This document shows positions 1 through 8,245 of a stretch of 64,000 bases of DNA, piece after piece. The DNA lies in the NCBI RefSeq assembly GCF_000504285.1, contig NZ_KI632511.1, forward strand, positions 245,372-309,371, read 5' to 3'. The notes below the pieces were generated by a model. That model searched no databases and was not told the origin of the DNA. It saw only the letters and a list, made by a program, of their open reading frames with translations. The stretch comes from Actinospica robiniae DSM 44927. Its GTDB lineage: Bacteria; Actinomycetota; Actinomycetes; Streptomycetales; Catenulisporaceae. The number at the start of each line of letters is the position of its first letter. Position 1 is the stretch's first letter. The translations under genes were made by a program, and so were the position numbers.

Positions 1-112
1 CTTGATCCACTGCTTCGGCCTGGCCTCGCGGACCAGGCCGCGCACCAGGGTGGCGCGGTCGACGGGACCGGCGGCGGCGCGGGCGGATTCCGTGCCGTGC
101 GGCAGATCGGGT
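1..112 (-). CDS. UbiA-family prenyltransferase, N-terminal fragment (runs off left edge)
   Basis: Reading leftward, the open frame gives residues ending LVREARPKQWIK. That resembles the start of the actinobacterial decaprenyl-phosphate phosphoribosyltransferase (UbiA superfamily), a membrane enzyme of cell-wall arabinan precursor synthesis that typically begins LLRxARPxQWxKN. Only about 37 codons are visible. No good start codon is seen between 112 and 1; the nearest in-frame starts lie inside the repeat that begins near 113 (for example GTG at about 171). The repeat may therefore have supplied or replaced the native start. The family call rests on this short stretch, so it is tentative. Confidence 0.45.
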
Positions 113-329
113 TCACCCTCCCGGCAGGACCCTGATCGGGCTTCGCCTGCCCGACCGAGGAGAGAGCCCACCCCCTGGGGGAGTGGTGCGAGCTGTGCTC
201 GGGCCGAGTCCCGGCCCGTGGCCCGACCGCGCTCGGTGCGGAAGGATTCTGCATCGCCCCTGATCCGAGCATCCCGATCCTCGACCCGTGTGAAGGCGTC
301 GGTGCTCGGGTCGCCTGGCCCTGTCGCAC

Positions 330-397
330 GCCGAGGGGAATTCCTGCACCGCTTTCGGCCATGCCCCCGACGCCATCTGCCCAGCCACCCCATCCAC
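330..397 (-). pseudogene. Remnant of the 5' end of a DUF222/HNH gene
   Basis: From a GTG at 397 the minus strand reads VDGVAGQMAS, against VDGVAVEIAS at the start of the intact HNH gene at 18307. The upstream DNA also aligns: a purine-rich ribosome-binding stretch before the start, and the leader containing GTTGAAGTA at 537-545. Similarity fades after about 20 codons and the next recognisable sequence is repeat DNA, so more than 95 percent of the gene has been deleted. It shows that the left element once carried the same gene in the opposite orientation. Confidence 0.55.
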
Positions 398-662
398 CCC
401 CCCTTCCGTCACAAGTCCCGACAACCTTCGTACGCTTCCATGCTAGACGCCACCACCGACAAAAACCGCGCATCCGTCTATTGCTAGAAAAGTCAAAATA
501 CCGGAGATTTCCGGGCACTCGGACGCGTTCCCCGGAGTTGAAGTAGTAGAGAGAAAGAGCAGCTCAGAACGGCGGTGCAGGATTCTTCCGGATCGGGCGC
601 GACCGGGCCACAGGACGGGACCCGGGCCCGAGCGCAGCTCGCACCACTCCCCAGGGGGTGGG

Positions 663-811
663 CTCTCTCCTCGGTCGGGCAGGCGAAGCCCGATCAGGGT
701 TCTGCCGGGAGGTCAAGCGGCGCCATGCAGAATCAAGCACCAGCCACAGCCACCGCCGCTTGAGCTCCCGGCAGGTTCCTGATTGCCTCCGGGGACCGAC
801 CGAGGAGAGAG
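663..811. repeat. Long imperfect palindrome inside the decayed element
   Basis: Arms lie at 663-722 (starting CTCTCTCCTCGGTCGG, ending TCAAGCGGCG) and 754-811 (starting CGCCGCTTGA, ending CCGACCGAGGAGAGAG), separated by about 31 bases. Both ends of the arms pair almost perfectly; the middle pairs less well. The same structure is at 17778-17926 and 19762-19910. Confidence 0.75.
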
Positions 812-1070
812 CGCACACCCGTAACCCGACCACCCCGAACAACAGCCCGCCCCGCCAACGCCAGCACCCCACAGACCCCGGCACTCTCTCCGAGGGAGGG
901 CCTGCCAGAGGCGATTTTCGTCTTGAAACCGCAGCCCGCTCCGCCAACGCAACGTGTGGGCGGGTGGTCAGACGAACCAGGCGACGCGAAGCGGCCGCCC
1001 GAACTACGACCACCACCCCGACCCGACAAGCCACCACGCCCCAGGAGCACCCAGCCGATCATCACTCGCG

Positions 1071-2021
1071 TTAAACGCCCGGGTCCGGCAGGGTCGGCCG
1101 GGGCTGGGCGCTGCGGGTCGCTTCGAGTTGGGCGGCGGTGGAAAGGCCGTAGAAGAGCGCGATGGCGGTGAGGTCGGCCCACACCATCAGGGCCATGATC
1201 GCGGTCAGCGGGCCATAGGTGGCGCTGAAGGTGGCGCTGCCGCGGGCGTACCAGGCGAGCAGTCCGGTCAGGGCGAGCCAGAGGGCCAGTGCGACGCAGG
1301 CCCCGAAGGCGAGCCAGCCGAGCGTCGGCTGGTGGCGTCGCGGCGAACGCCGGAAGACGAAGCTGAGCGAGAGCAGGGCCAGCGCGCCGCCCGCGGGCCA
1401 GCGGGCGATCACCCAGGCGAGGTGGGCGGCGTGCGGCCAGTGGTAGACCTCGGTCAGCGCGTCGCCGACGGCGCCGCCCGCGACCGTGACGGTCATGCCG
1501 ACGGCCATCGGCGCGCCGGCGGTGACGGTGAGCAGCAGCGCGGTTCCGTACTTCCGGGGGAAGGGCCGGTCGCGCTCGACGCCGTAGATCCGGTTGGCGC
1601 CGCGTTCGATCTGGCCCATCGCGGTGGCGGTGGAGACGAGCGCGAAGGCGAGGCCGAGCCAGAGCGCCGGACCGCCGGCCTGCGCGTCGGCCTGGGCGTT
1701 GGCGAGCGCCTGGCGGACAACCGGCTGGCCGGCGCCGGGGGTGAGCCGGTCGAGCACGTCGGCCAGGACCTGCCCGGGCGCCTCGTGGTGCAGCGTGGTG
1801 GAGAGCCCGAACAGGGCGATGATCATCGGAAGGACGGCGAGGCAGATCTGGAACGCGAGCGCCCGGGCGTGGCTGAACCCGTCGGCGTAACGGAAGCGCA
1901 GGAACGCATCGCGCAGCAGCTGTCTGATGCCGCCGCGCCGCAGCGTGGTCCAGGCGTCCTCGGCGGAGAGGTCTTCGCCGGTCATGTCGCGTGTCTCCGG
2001 GACCTTCGCGGCAGTGCTCAC
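1071..2021 (-). CDS. YihY/BrkB family inner-membrane protein
   Basis: A 316-residue polytopic membrane protein of the YihY/BrkB (UPF0761) family, whose molecular role is not settled. It has a cytoplasmic N-terminal stretch of about 45 residues, then ALAFQICLAVLPMIIALFGL (the family's first membrane segment with the A-F...PM/L pattern) and about five more hydrophobic segments to residue 290. The start overlaps the stop of the upstream PAP2 gene by 4 bp (2018-2021), so translation is probably coupled. It is the last gene of a leftward operon with three PAP2 genes, which suggests a link to membrane lipid or polyprenyl-phosphate metabolism (inference). Its stop codon lies just beyond the tip of the decayed element. 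Confidence 0.85.
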   Translation of the reverse strand: MSTAAKVPETRDMTGEDLSAEDAWTTLRRGGIRQLLRDAFLRFRYADGFSHARALAFQICLAVLPMIIALFGLSTTLHHEAPGQVLADVLDRLTPGAGQPVVRQALANAQADAQAGGPALWLGLAFALVSTATAMGQIERGANRIYGVERDRPFPRKYGTALLLTVTAGAPMAVGMTVTVAGGAVGDALTEVYHWPHAAHLAWVIARWPAGGALALLSLSFVFRRSPRRHQPTLGWLAFGACVALALWLALTGLLAWYARGSATFSATYGPLTAIMALMVWADLTAIALFYGLSTAAQLEATRSAQPRPTLPDPGV

Positions 2022-2737
2022 CGTGCGGCCCTGCCCGCCGGACGCGCGAGTTCCGGAGACGCGGTGGCCACCGGCTCAGGGCTCTGATGGGCGCGGAGGA
2101 CGAAGTGCTGGGCGGCCCAGACGGCGAGGGCTCCGAGTATCGCGCCGGCGACGACGTCCGACGGATGGTGCATGCCGCGATACAGGCGCGCGACGCCGAC
2201 TGCGGCCGGAATCAACAGCAGCAGCCACGGGATTCTGCGACCGCTGTGCCGGTAGACGATCAAAGCCAGGATGCCGTAAAGCGCCACTGCCGCGGCGGTG
2301 TGGCCCGAGGGAAAACTCGATGTCGGTGGTGAGGCGTCGAGTTCGGCGACGGCCGGGCGCGAGCGATGCACGATAGCAGTGGTAATCAAGAAAGTGCTCA
2401 GTTCCAACAGGATTGCGAAGGCGATGCACAGCGGCTCGGCTCCGCTTTTGTAGTGCCACCGTGCCCAGATCACCATGGCGAGGGCGACCACCGCCGCTCC
2501 GTACGTGCCGGCCAGGAGGCACAGCAGGTCGGTGACGGTGTTCGCCCAGGGAACGCGGTGCGCTGCGAAGAACACGTCGACGTGGTCCTCCCCGGTCAGC
2601 GGGGCGCTGTGCGCCAGGATTCCGGTGCACAGCAGGCCGAGCAGGATCATCCCCGCGGACAGGCCGGCCACGCAGCAGGCGAAGGTGACGAGCAGCCTTC
2701 GTGCGTTCATCTCCCGAGGCGAATGGGGCATGGCCAC
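2018..2737 (-). CDS. PAP2-superfamily membrane phosphatase
   Basis: A 239-residue PAP2 (phosphatidic acid phosphatase type 2) protein. The second and third active-site motifs are clear: SSFPSGHTAAAV (PSGH) near residue 145 and RLYRGMHHPSDVV (R-x5-H-x3-D) near residue 188. Upstream, HRSRPAVAEL fills the K-x6-R-P position only loosely. Six hydrophobic segments are expected. Such enzymes dephosphorylate lipid phosphates or undecaprenyl pyrophosphate at the outer face of the membrane. An internal ATG (MNARRLL, at 2710) could be the true start because the first nine residues are polar. It sits between another PAP2 gene 21 bp upstream and the BrkB gene. Confidence 0.85.
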   Translation of the reverse strand: MAMPHSPREMNARRLLVTFACCVAGLSAGMILLGLLCTGILAHSAPLTGEDHVDVFFAAHRVPWANTVTDLLCLLAGTYGAAVVALAMVIWARWHYKSGAEPLCIAFAILLELSTFLITTAIVHRSRPAVAELDASPPTSSFPSGHTAAAVALYGILALIVYRHSGRRIPWLLLLIPAAVGVARLYRGMHHPSDVVAGAILGALAVWAAQHFVLRAHQSPEPVATASPELARPAGRAAR

Positions 2738-2758
2738 AGGTGACCGCCCGGCGACGGA

Positions 2759-3526
2759 TCATGCGTCTTCGGGGCCTGATCGAACGGGGTGCGCGGCGCG
2801 TCCGCTCTCCTCCGGCGCCACGCCCTCGAGGACGGGATGGACCCGCGGCAGCGCGTGTTCGCGGCGCCAGGTCTCGAAGGCAGCGGTGGTGCCGGTGAGC
2901 AAGCCGACGCCGAGCAGCCAGCCGCCGAGGACGTCGCTGGTCCAGTGCACGCCGAGGGCGATCCGGCTGTAGCCGACCGCGAGCGGGATCAGCGCGGCCG
3001 GCAGCCAGGCGGCCAGGCGGGTGCGGCGGGGCAGCAGCGGGAGCAGGACGAGCAGGAAGACGCCGGCGCCGAGCGTGGCGGTGAAGGCGTGGCCGGAGGG
3101 GAACGAGGGGCCGGGCGCGCTCGCCACCGGCTGGACGAAGACCGGGCGGGCCCGGTCGACGGCGACCTTGAGCACCTCGTCGATCGCCGCCCCGCTGATC
3201 ATGGTCGCGGCGGTCCACAGCGCCAGCCGGCGCGCGCCGCGCAGGAAGAGCACCACCGCGAGCAGGGTCGCGGCGATCCGCATGACCGTCGGTGAGCCGA
3301 TGTCAGACACCAGCACCATCGCGTGGACCAGCGCGGGATGGCCGAGGGCCTGGGTGTGCAGGGTGTTGGCGACGTACCGGTCCACGTTCCGCAGCGGCGC
3401 CCAGGACGCCTCGACCGCGAGGACCAGCAGCCCGACGAGCAGCGCCATCGGCAGAGCGACGAGCAGGACGAGGGCGAGCCGCGGGCTGAGGCTGCCGGAG
3501 GTGCGCGAGGCCTTCACGGGATCCAT
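2759..3526 (-). CDS. PAP2-superfamily membrane phosphatase
   Basis: A 255-residue PAP2 protein with all three motifs: KVAVDRARP (K-x6-R-P) near residue 120, GPSFPSGHAFTA near 140 and SRIALGVHWTSDVLGG near 186. A membrane segment begins at residue 16 and five more follow; the tail after 225 is hydrophilic. The likely substrate is a lipid phosphate or polyprenyl pyrophosphate. It is 22 bp downstream of the PAP2-kinase fusion and 21 bp upstream of the next PAP2 gene, so it is probably co-transcribed with both. Of the three phosphatases in the operon this one has the most canonical active site. Confidence 0.88.
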   Translation of the reverse strand: MDPVKASRTSGSLSPRLALVLLVALPMALLVGLLVLAVEASWAPLRNVDRYVANTLHTQALGHPALVHAMVLVSDIGSPTVMRIAATLLAVVLFLRGARRLALWTAATMISGAAIDEVLKVAVDRARPVFVQPVASAPGPSFPSGHAFTATLGAGVFLLVLLPLLPRRTRLAAWLPAALIPLAVGYSRIALGVHWTSDVLGGWLLGVGLLTGTTAAFETWRREHALPRVHPVLEGVAPEESGRAAHPVRSGPEDA

Positions 3527-3548
3527 GATCTCTCCAGGGGGCGCGCCG

Positions 3549-5021
3549 TCAGACGGCGGCGGGCCGGTAGACGACGAGTCGGCCGGTGAGCTTGCGCAAC
3601 GAAAGCCGCGGTGTCCCGGTGCAGGCCTCCCCGTCGACGCTGTAGTCCAGCGGCTGCCCGTCCGCGGACTCGAGCGTGAGCGACGATACGGAGAGGTACT
3701 GATACACCGGACACGTCGCCAGCGTGCCCGTCGCCAACGCGGCGATCAGGCGCAGCCGGGCCAGCGGTTGATCGGCGTCGACGATGCGCACGTCCAGGTC
3801 GCCGTCGGCGAGCCGGGGCCGGTAGGACGGCGCGAGGCCGGCCGGCTCGTAGCGGCAGTTCCCGGCGAACAGCAGCCATATTCGGCGCCGTTCGCCGTTC
3901 GCGTGCACGGTGATGGCGCCGCCGCGTCGCAGCACGCCGATCGCGCCGAGCATGGTGGCGGGCCACTTGCCCAGCCGGGCCTCGTGCTGCTCCCGGCCGT
4001 GCACCAGGTCGACGTAGGCGCCGATGCTGAAGGTGTTCATGAACACGTCGTCGTTGACCAGGCCGGCGTCCACCTCCACAGCCTGGCCCTCGCGAAGTGC
4101 GCGCAGGGCGTCGTCGACGCCTTCCACACCGAGGTCGCGGGCGAAGTGGTCGAACGTGCCCGAGGGCAAAACCAGCAGCGGGATGCCGCGATCGACGGCC
4201 AGGCGCGCGGCGGTGTTGACCGTGCCGTCACCGCCCGCCACGCCTAGAACGTGCGCGCGCTCCGCAGCGTCGGCCAGCGCCTTCGCCGTCTCGGCCCCGT
4301 CGGCGGCGCTGATCACTTCGGCGTCCGGCAAGGCTTGGCGCAGCCGCTCGGCCAGGGCCTCATCGGCGCTGCGGGCCGCGGTGTTGACGACGATGATCAC
4401 GCCCTCGCCGGTCGGGCATCCGTCGACCTCGCGGGCGGCGTCCGGAGCGCCGGCCGGGATGGGCGACGCGGTCGGCCACCAGCGGGTGGTGGCCAGACCC
4501 GAGGCCACGCCGATCGCCGCCCCGGCCACCACGTCGGAGGGGTAGTGCACGCCGGTGACCACGCGGGACAGACCCACCCCGACGGCCAGCGCCGCCACCG
4601 GCAGGGCCAGCCGCGGCTGCTCCAGCGCCACGCCGGTGGCGAACGCCGCGGCCGAGGCGGTGTGCCCGGAGGGGAACGAGGAACTCGTCGGCGGGCGGCG
4701 CAGACGTCTGATCAACGGCGTCAGGTCGAGCTCCGGCCGGGCCCGGCGCACCAGCGACTTGCCGGCCAGGTTCGCCGCCGCGCTGGCCGTGGCCTGCGCC
4801 GCCAGCCCGCGCAACGCCGCCCGCCGGGCCGTCCGGCTGTGCGCCAGACCGAGTCCGGCGGCCACGGCGAACCACAGCACACCGTGGTCGGCGGCCCGGC
4901 CCAGTGCCGGCAGGACCGAGTCTCCGACGCGCGAGGGCCGATCGGCGACGAGACGCATAGCGCGCGTGTCGAAGCCGCTCAGACGCCGATAGTGCCGGTG
5001 CAGTGGCAGATGCGTATCCAT
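3549..5021 (-). CDS. PAP2 phosphatase fused to a diacylglycerol/sphingosine-kinase-like domain
   Basis: A fusion of about 490 residues. Residues 1-200 are a PAP2 domain (SLVRRARPEL, SSSFPSGHTASA, SRVVTGVHYPSDVV). Residues 205-490 are a DAGK/YegS-type lipid kinase catalytic domain with the nucleotide loop GVAGGDGTVNTAA, LPSGTFDHFARDLG and a C-terminal beta domain ending YSVDGEACTGTPRL. The frame is open upstream to 5234, but the ATG at 5021 is chosen because GAGGAAGG lies 6 bp before it and the family begins near there. Having a lipid kinase and a lipid phosphatase in one chain suggests interconversion of a lipid and its phosphate; the substrate is unknown. It is the first gene of the operon. 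Confidence 0.88.
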   Translation of the reverse strand: MDTHLPLHRHYRRLSGFDTRAMRLVADRPSRVGDSVLPALGRAADHGVLWFAVAAGLGLAHSRTARRAALRGLAAQATASAAANLAGKSLVRRARPELDLTPLIRRLRRPPTSSSFPSGHTASAAAFATGVALEQPRLALPVAALAVGVGLSRVVTGVHYPSDVVAGAAIGVASGLATTRWWPTASPIPAGAPDAAREVDGCPTGEGVIIVVNTAARSADEALAERLRQALPDAEVISAADGAETAKALADAAERAHVLGVAGGDGTVNTAARLAVDRGIPLLVLPSGTFDHFARDLGVEGVDDALRALREGQAVEVDAGLVNDDVFMNTFSIGAYVDLVHGREQHEARLGKWPATMLGAIGVLRRGGAITVHANGERRRIWLLFAGNCRYEPAGLAPSYRPRLADGDLDVRIVDADQPLARLRLIAALATGTLATCPVYQYLSVSSLTLESADGQPLDYSVDGEACTGTPRLSLRKLTGRLVVYRPAAV

Positions 5022-5118
5022 GTGCTGCCTTCCTCGAAAGCGAACCGGGCAGGGTCGGATCCGTTTACCCGCAACCGCCTCGGGCACGCGGACATCCCGG
5101 CAGCACGCGTAGGAAGGT

Positions 5119-5970
5119 GTGGAACAGGACATGAGCGTCGGATCACGCTGGACGTCGCGCTCGCGGATCAACGCGGGCCGAGCGCGCGCGAACCACACGA
5201 ACGCGGTCGACACCCTCGGACGGATCGGCTTCACCGCACGCGGGATCGTCTACCTGCTCATCGGCTGGATCACGCTGATGATCGCGCTGGACCACCGCAC
5301 GTCGGAGGCCGACCGCACAGGAGCGCTGGAACTGGTCGCGGGCAAGGCTTTCGGCTTCGTCGTGCTCTGGTTCCTCATCGTCGGCTTCGCCGGCATGGCC
5401 CTGTGGCGCGCGGTCATGGCCGTGCGCCCGGACGTGCCCGGGAAGCAGAGCGCCGGCTCCCGGCTGGCCTCGGGCGGCAAAGCCCTGCTCTACGTCGTCG
5501 CCGCGTACACCACGGCCCGGTTCACCGTGACCGGGCACTCGAGCGGCTCGACCAACAAGGTCTCCACCGACTTCACCACCGACGCGATGCGGCACTCCGG
5601 CGGGCGCCTGCTGGTCGGCGCGGTGGGCATCGGCTTCATCGTCGCCGGAGGGGTGCTGATCGTGCGCGGCATCCGGCGGAAGTTCGCGAAGAACCTCGAC
5701 ACCGCCGCCATGTCCGTCCGCACCCGGCGCGGGGTGCTCGCCGTGGGCGTGGCGGGCAACGTGGCCCGCGGCGTGATCGGCGCGGCCGCGGGCGTCTTCC
5801 TGCTCGACGCCGCCATCACCTTCGACCCGCACCGAGCCCGCGGCGTGGACGGCACCTTGCGCGCGTTCGCAGCCGCCCCCGCCGGTCCCGTCGTGCTGAT
5901 CGTCATGGCCGTCGGGCTGGCCGCGTTCGGCTGCTACTCGTTCTGCGAAGCCCGCTGGCGTCGGCTCTGA
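5119..5970 (+). CDS. DUF1206 integral membrane protein
   Basis: A 283-residue protein with six predicted membrane segments arranged as three repeated two-helix units, each opening with an aromatic-glycine-R-G pattern (GRIGFTARGIVYLLIG, ASGGKALLYVVAAY, GVAGNVARGVIGAAAG). This is the layout of DUF1206, a family common in actinobacteria and without a known function. The start may be GTG 5119 or ATG 5131; AGGAAGG at 5111-5117 is slightly too close to the first and too far from the second. It is divergent from the PAP2 operon across about 100 bp. Confidence 0.85.
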   Translation: MEQDMSVGSRWTSRSRINAGRARANHTNAVDTLGRIGFTARGIVYLLIGWITLMIALDHRTSEADRTGALELVAGKAFGFVVLWFLIVGFAGMALWRAVMAVRPDVPGKQSAGSRLASGGKALLYVVAAYTTARFTVTGHSSGSTNKVSTDFTTDAMRHSGGRLLVGAVGIGFIVAGGVLIVRGIRRKFAKNLDTAAMSVRTRRGVLAVGVAGNVARGVIGAAAGVFLLDAAITFDPHRARGVDGTLRAFAAAPAGPVVLIVMAVGLAAFGCYSFCEARWRRL

Positions 5971-6181
5971 GCCGCTCGGGAAATCAAGCGCTCGCCGGCC
6001 GCAGGCCGGTCCGATTCTCCAGTTCTCACCTATGACTTCGCATCACATCGCGCCGGGCGCAGAGCATCCGGCGCGGACCGCCCGGCGGCGTCACTCGAAC
6101 AGGCGCGCCGACTTCCCAGCGCCCCGGGCGGTGTTCGAACAATGGAGGGTAAGGCCCGTCGCCGAGAGAGGTCAGCAGAAC

Positions 6182-6682
6182 ATGTCGAGTCGAAACGGTG
6201 GTGCCCGCGGCGCCACGGAGACCTACCAGGGCTTCACCGCGTCCACCGCGCTGGCCGGCTGCCTGCAGCGGGTGCTGGTGGACCTGATCAGCCTGCACAT
6301 GACCGCCAAGCAGGCCCACTGGAACCTGGTGGGCCCGAACTTCCGCGACATCCACCTGCAGCTCGACGAGATCACCGCGAGTGCGCGCGAGCACAGCGAC
6401 ACCATCGCGGAGCGGATGCGGGCGCTGCACGCGGTGGCCGACGGCCGGCTCAAGACGGTCGCCCAGAGCGCGACCCTGCCCGAGTTCCCGCCGGGGGAGA
6501 AGTCCACCCACGAAGTGGTAGACCTGATGACGGACCAGATCCAGCACGCCGTGGCCACCGCCCGCGCGGTGCACGACGAGGTGGACGGCGAGGATCCGTC
6601 CACCGCCGATCTGCTGCACGTCTTGATCGACGACTTGGAGAAGCAGGCGTGGATGATGGCCATGGAGAACCGGGGCCGCTGA
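6182..6682 (+). CDS. dps: Dps family DNA-binding ferritin-like protein
   Basis: A 166-residue Dps/ferritin-like protein. It carries the Dps signature around residues 40-65 (TAKQAHWNLVGPNFRDIHLQ then LDEI), which supplies the His and Asp/Glu ligands of the intersubunit ferroxidase centre. Dps dodecamers oxidise and store iron with peroxide and can protect DNA. The ATG at 6182 has GAGAGAGG upstream, while the frame runs open to 6032 without a better start. The short N-terminal tail, SSRNGGARGATETY, has only two basic residues, so DNA binding through the tail is uncertain. The MFS gene follows at once. Confidence 0.93.
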   Translation: MSSRNGGARGATETYQGFTASTALAGCLQRVLVDLISLHMTAKQAHWNLVGPNFRDIHLQLDEITASAREHSDTIAERMRALHAVADGRLKTVAQSATLPEFPPGEKSTHEVVDLMTDQIQHAVATARAVHDEVDGEDPSTADLLHVLIDDLEKQAWMMAMENRGR

Positions 6683-6804
6683 GCGGACCGACGGGTTCCG
6701 ACGGGCGGCGCGGCGGTCCGGCCCCCCGCGCCGCCCACGCCGACGCCCACGCCGAGGGCACATCCGACGCCGCGGACGCCGCGTCCGACCGCTCCGGCGG
6801 CCGG

Positions 6805-7953
6805 ATGGGCGCGTTCGCGGCGATCAGCGCGCTGTTCGTGGTGATCATGATCGGCACGACCCTGCCGACGCCGCTCTACGTCTTCTGGCAGCGGGAGTAC
6901 ACGTTCGGCTCCGCCATCACCACGGTCGTGTTCGCCACCTACGCGTTCGGCGTACTGGTGGCCCTGCTCACCGCGGGTCAGGCCTCTGACGAAGCCGGCC
7001 GCCGGCCGGTGCTCGCCGTCGCGCTGGTGCTCTCGTTCGCCGCGTCGATCGGATTCGCGGCGGCGGACTCGATCACCGTCCTGCTCGTGGCCCGCTTCGT
7101 CTCCGGTCTCGCCGCCGGCCTGACGACCGCCGCGGCCACCGCGTCGCTACGGGAACTGGCCGGGCGCGATCACCCGGAGGCTGCCGCGGTCGTGCCAGGG
7201 GCCGTCAACCTGTTCGGCCTCGGCTGCGGCCCGCTGCTCGCGGGCGTGCTGGCCGAGCTCATCCCGGGCCATCCGACCATGGTGCCGTTCGAGGTGCACC
7301 TGGTGCTGCTCGTGTGCGCCGCGCTCGCGCTGATCCCGCCGGACACGGTCACGGCCAAGCCCAAGCCGACCTGGGTGCGGCGCCCGCAGATCGCCGTCCC
7401 GTCGCACAGCCGCTGGACCTTCTGGGCCGCCGCCCTCGCCGGCCTGATCAGCTTCGCCCTGCTGGGGCTGTTCACCTCGGTGATCCCCACGTTCCTCGGC
7501 CAGACCCTGCACGAGCACCGCCCGGCCGTGGTCGGCACGGTCGTGTTCCTGCTGTTCGCGGCGGCCGTGGTGGCGCAGGTGCTGTGCCGCCGGGTGGAGC
7601 GCGGAACGGCGGTGCGGTCCGGCCTGCTCGCCCTCCCGGTCGCGCTCGCGCTGATCGTGGCCGGGCTCTATGCCGTCTCGTTCGCCACGTTCCTGGTCGG
7701 CACGGTCGCGGCCGGCGGCGCCGTCGGTGTGGTCTTCCTCGGCAGCCTCGACACCGCCCTGTCCGTCGCCGCCCCCGACCAGCGCGGGCAGGTCGGCTCC
7801 GCGTATTTCTCCTCGGCCTACGTCGGCCTGACGATCCCGGTGATCAGCGTCGGCTTCGCCGCGCAGGCGTTCGGCACCCGCCCCAGCGTGCTGGTCGCGG
7901 CGATCGCCCTCGCGGCGGCGGCGCTGCTCGCGTACGCCCGCCTGCGGCCGTGA
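6805..7953 (+). CDS. MFS transporter
   Basis: A major facilitator superfamily permease of about 382 residues with twelve hydrophobic segments and the loop motif GQASDEAGRRPVL between segments 2 and 3 (the G-x3-D-x2-GRR pattern). TTLPTPLYVFWQ in the first segment is typical of actinobacterial drug-efflux-like members. The substrate cannot be read from sequence. The start is uncertain: ATG 6805 sits right before the first membrane segment, but the frame is open upstream, and a GTG at 6649 inside the end of dps has GGAG 8 bp before it. That would add a 52-residue Ala/Asp-rich tail and couple translation to dps. Confidence 0.85.
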   Translation: MGAFAAISALFVVIMIGTTLPTPLYVFWQREYTFGSAITTVVFATYAFGVLVALLTAGQASDEAGRRPVLAVALVLSFAASIGFAAADSITVLLVARFVSGLAAGLTTAAATASLRELAGRDHPEAAAVVPGAVNLFGLGCGPLLAGVLAELIPGHPTMVPFEVHLVLLVCAALALIPPDTVTAKPKPTWVRRPQIAVPSHSRWTFWAAALAGLISFALLGLFTSVIPTFLGQTLHEHRPAVVGTVVFLLFAAAVVAQVLCRRVERGTAVRSGLLALPVALALIVAGLYAVSFATFLVGTVAAGGAVGVVFLGSLDTALSVAAPDQRGQVGSAYFSSAYVGLTIPVISVGFAAQAFGTRPSVLVAAIALAAAALLAYARLRP

Positions 7954-7966
7954 CGGGCCGACCGGC

Positions 7967-8176
7967 TCAGATCGGCTCCATGTGGTCGATCACGAACACG
8001 GCGAGCGTGCGGTACTCCGCGTCGATCTGGTCGGTCGGCCGGTAGATGAAGTAGGGGCCGCGGCCCTCGTTGACGGCAAGCGGTTGCGAGGCGTCGCCGG
8101 AGAGGGTTCTGCCGTCGAACGGACCTCCGCGCAGAACGATGTTCCGGTGATGATCGGGCCCCGGCTGCTTGCTCAT
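7967..8176 (-). CDS. Small conserved hypothetical protein
   Basis: A 69-residue soluble protein starting MSKQPGPDHHRNIVLRGGPFDGRTL. The LRGGPFDGRT pattern, followed by a short beta-rich C-terminal part containing YRTLAVFVID, is familiar from small uncharacterised actinobacterial and phage proteins. No function is assigned. It ends 13 bp from the MFS stop codon (convergent) and lies downstream of the aldo/keto reductase gene on the same strand, with about 70 bp between them. Confidence 0.6.
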   Translation of the reverse strand: MSKQPGPDHHRNIVLRGGPFDGRTLSGDASQPLAVNEGRGPYFIYRPTDQIDAEYRTLAVFVIDHMEPI

Positions 8177-8245
8177 GCCTCCATCGAACCGCCCGCCGCC
8201 CCCGGCCGCGAGGCCGCTCGCCCACTCGGGCGACCCCTCGACGCG

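Larger units (their letters stand above)
113..1069. mobile_element. Decayed copy of the inverted-repeat HNH element
   Basis: This stretch is a deleted relative of the element at 17550-20138. Positions 455-1069 match, in reverse complement, the left repeat plus the HNH leader of that element. Its outer tip, CAGCCGATCATCACTCGC at 1052-1069, is close to CAGCCGATCATCAATCCG at 20121-20138. Positions 113-260 match only the inner part of the opposite repeat, including the CTCCCGGCAG...CCGAGGAGAGAG segment and the GCGGAAGGATTCTGCATCGC motif at 232-251. Between them, only the first codons of an HNH gene can be recognised. The tip abuts the stop codon of the BrkB gene at 1071. No target-site duplication is visible. 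Confidence 0.7.
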
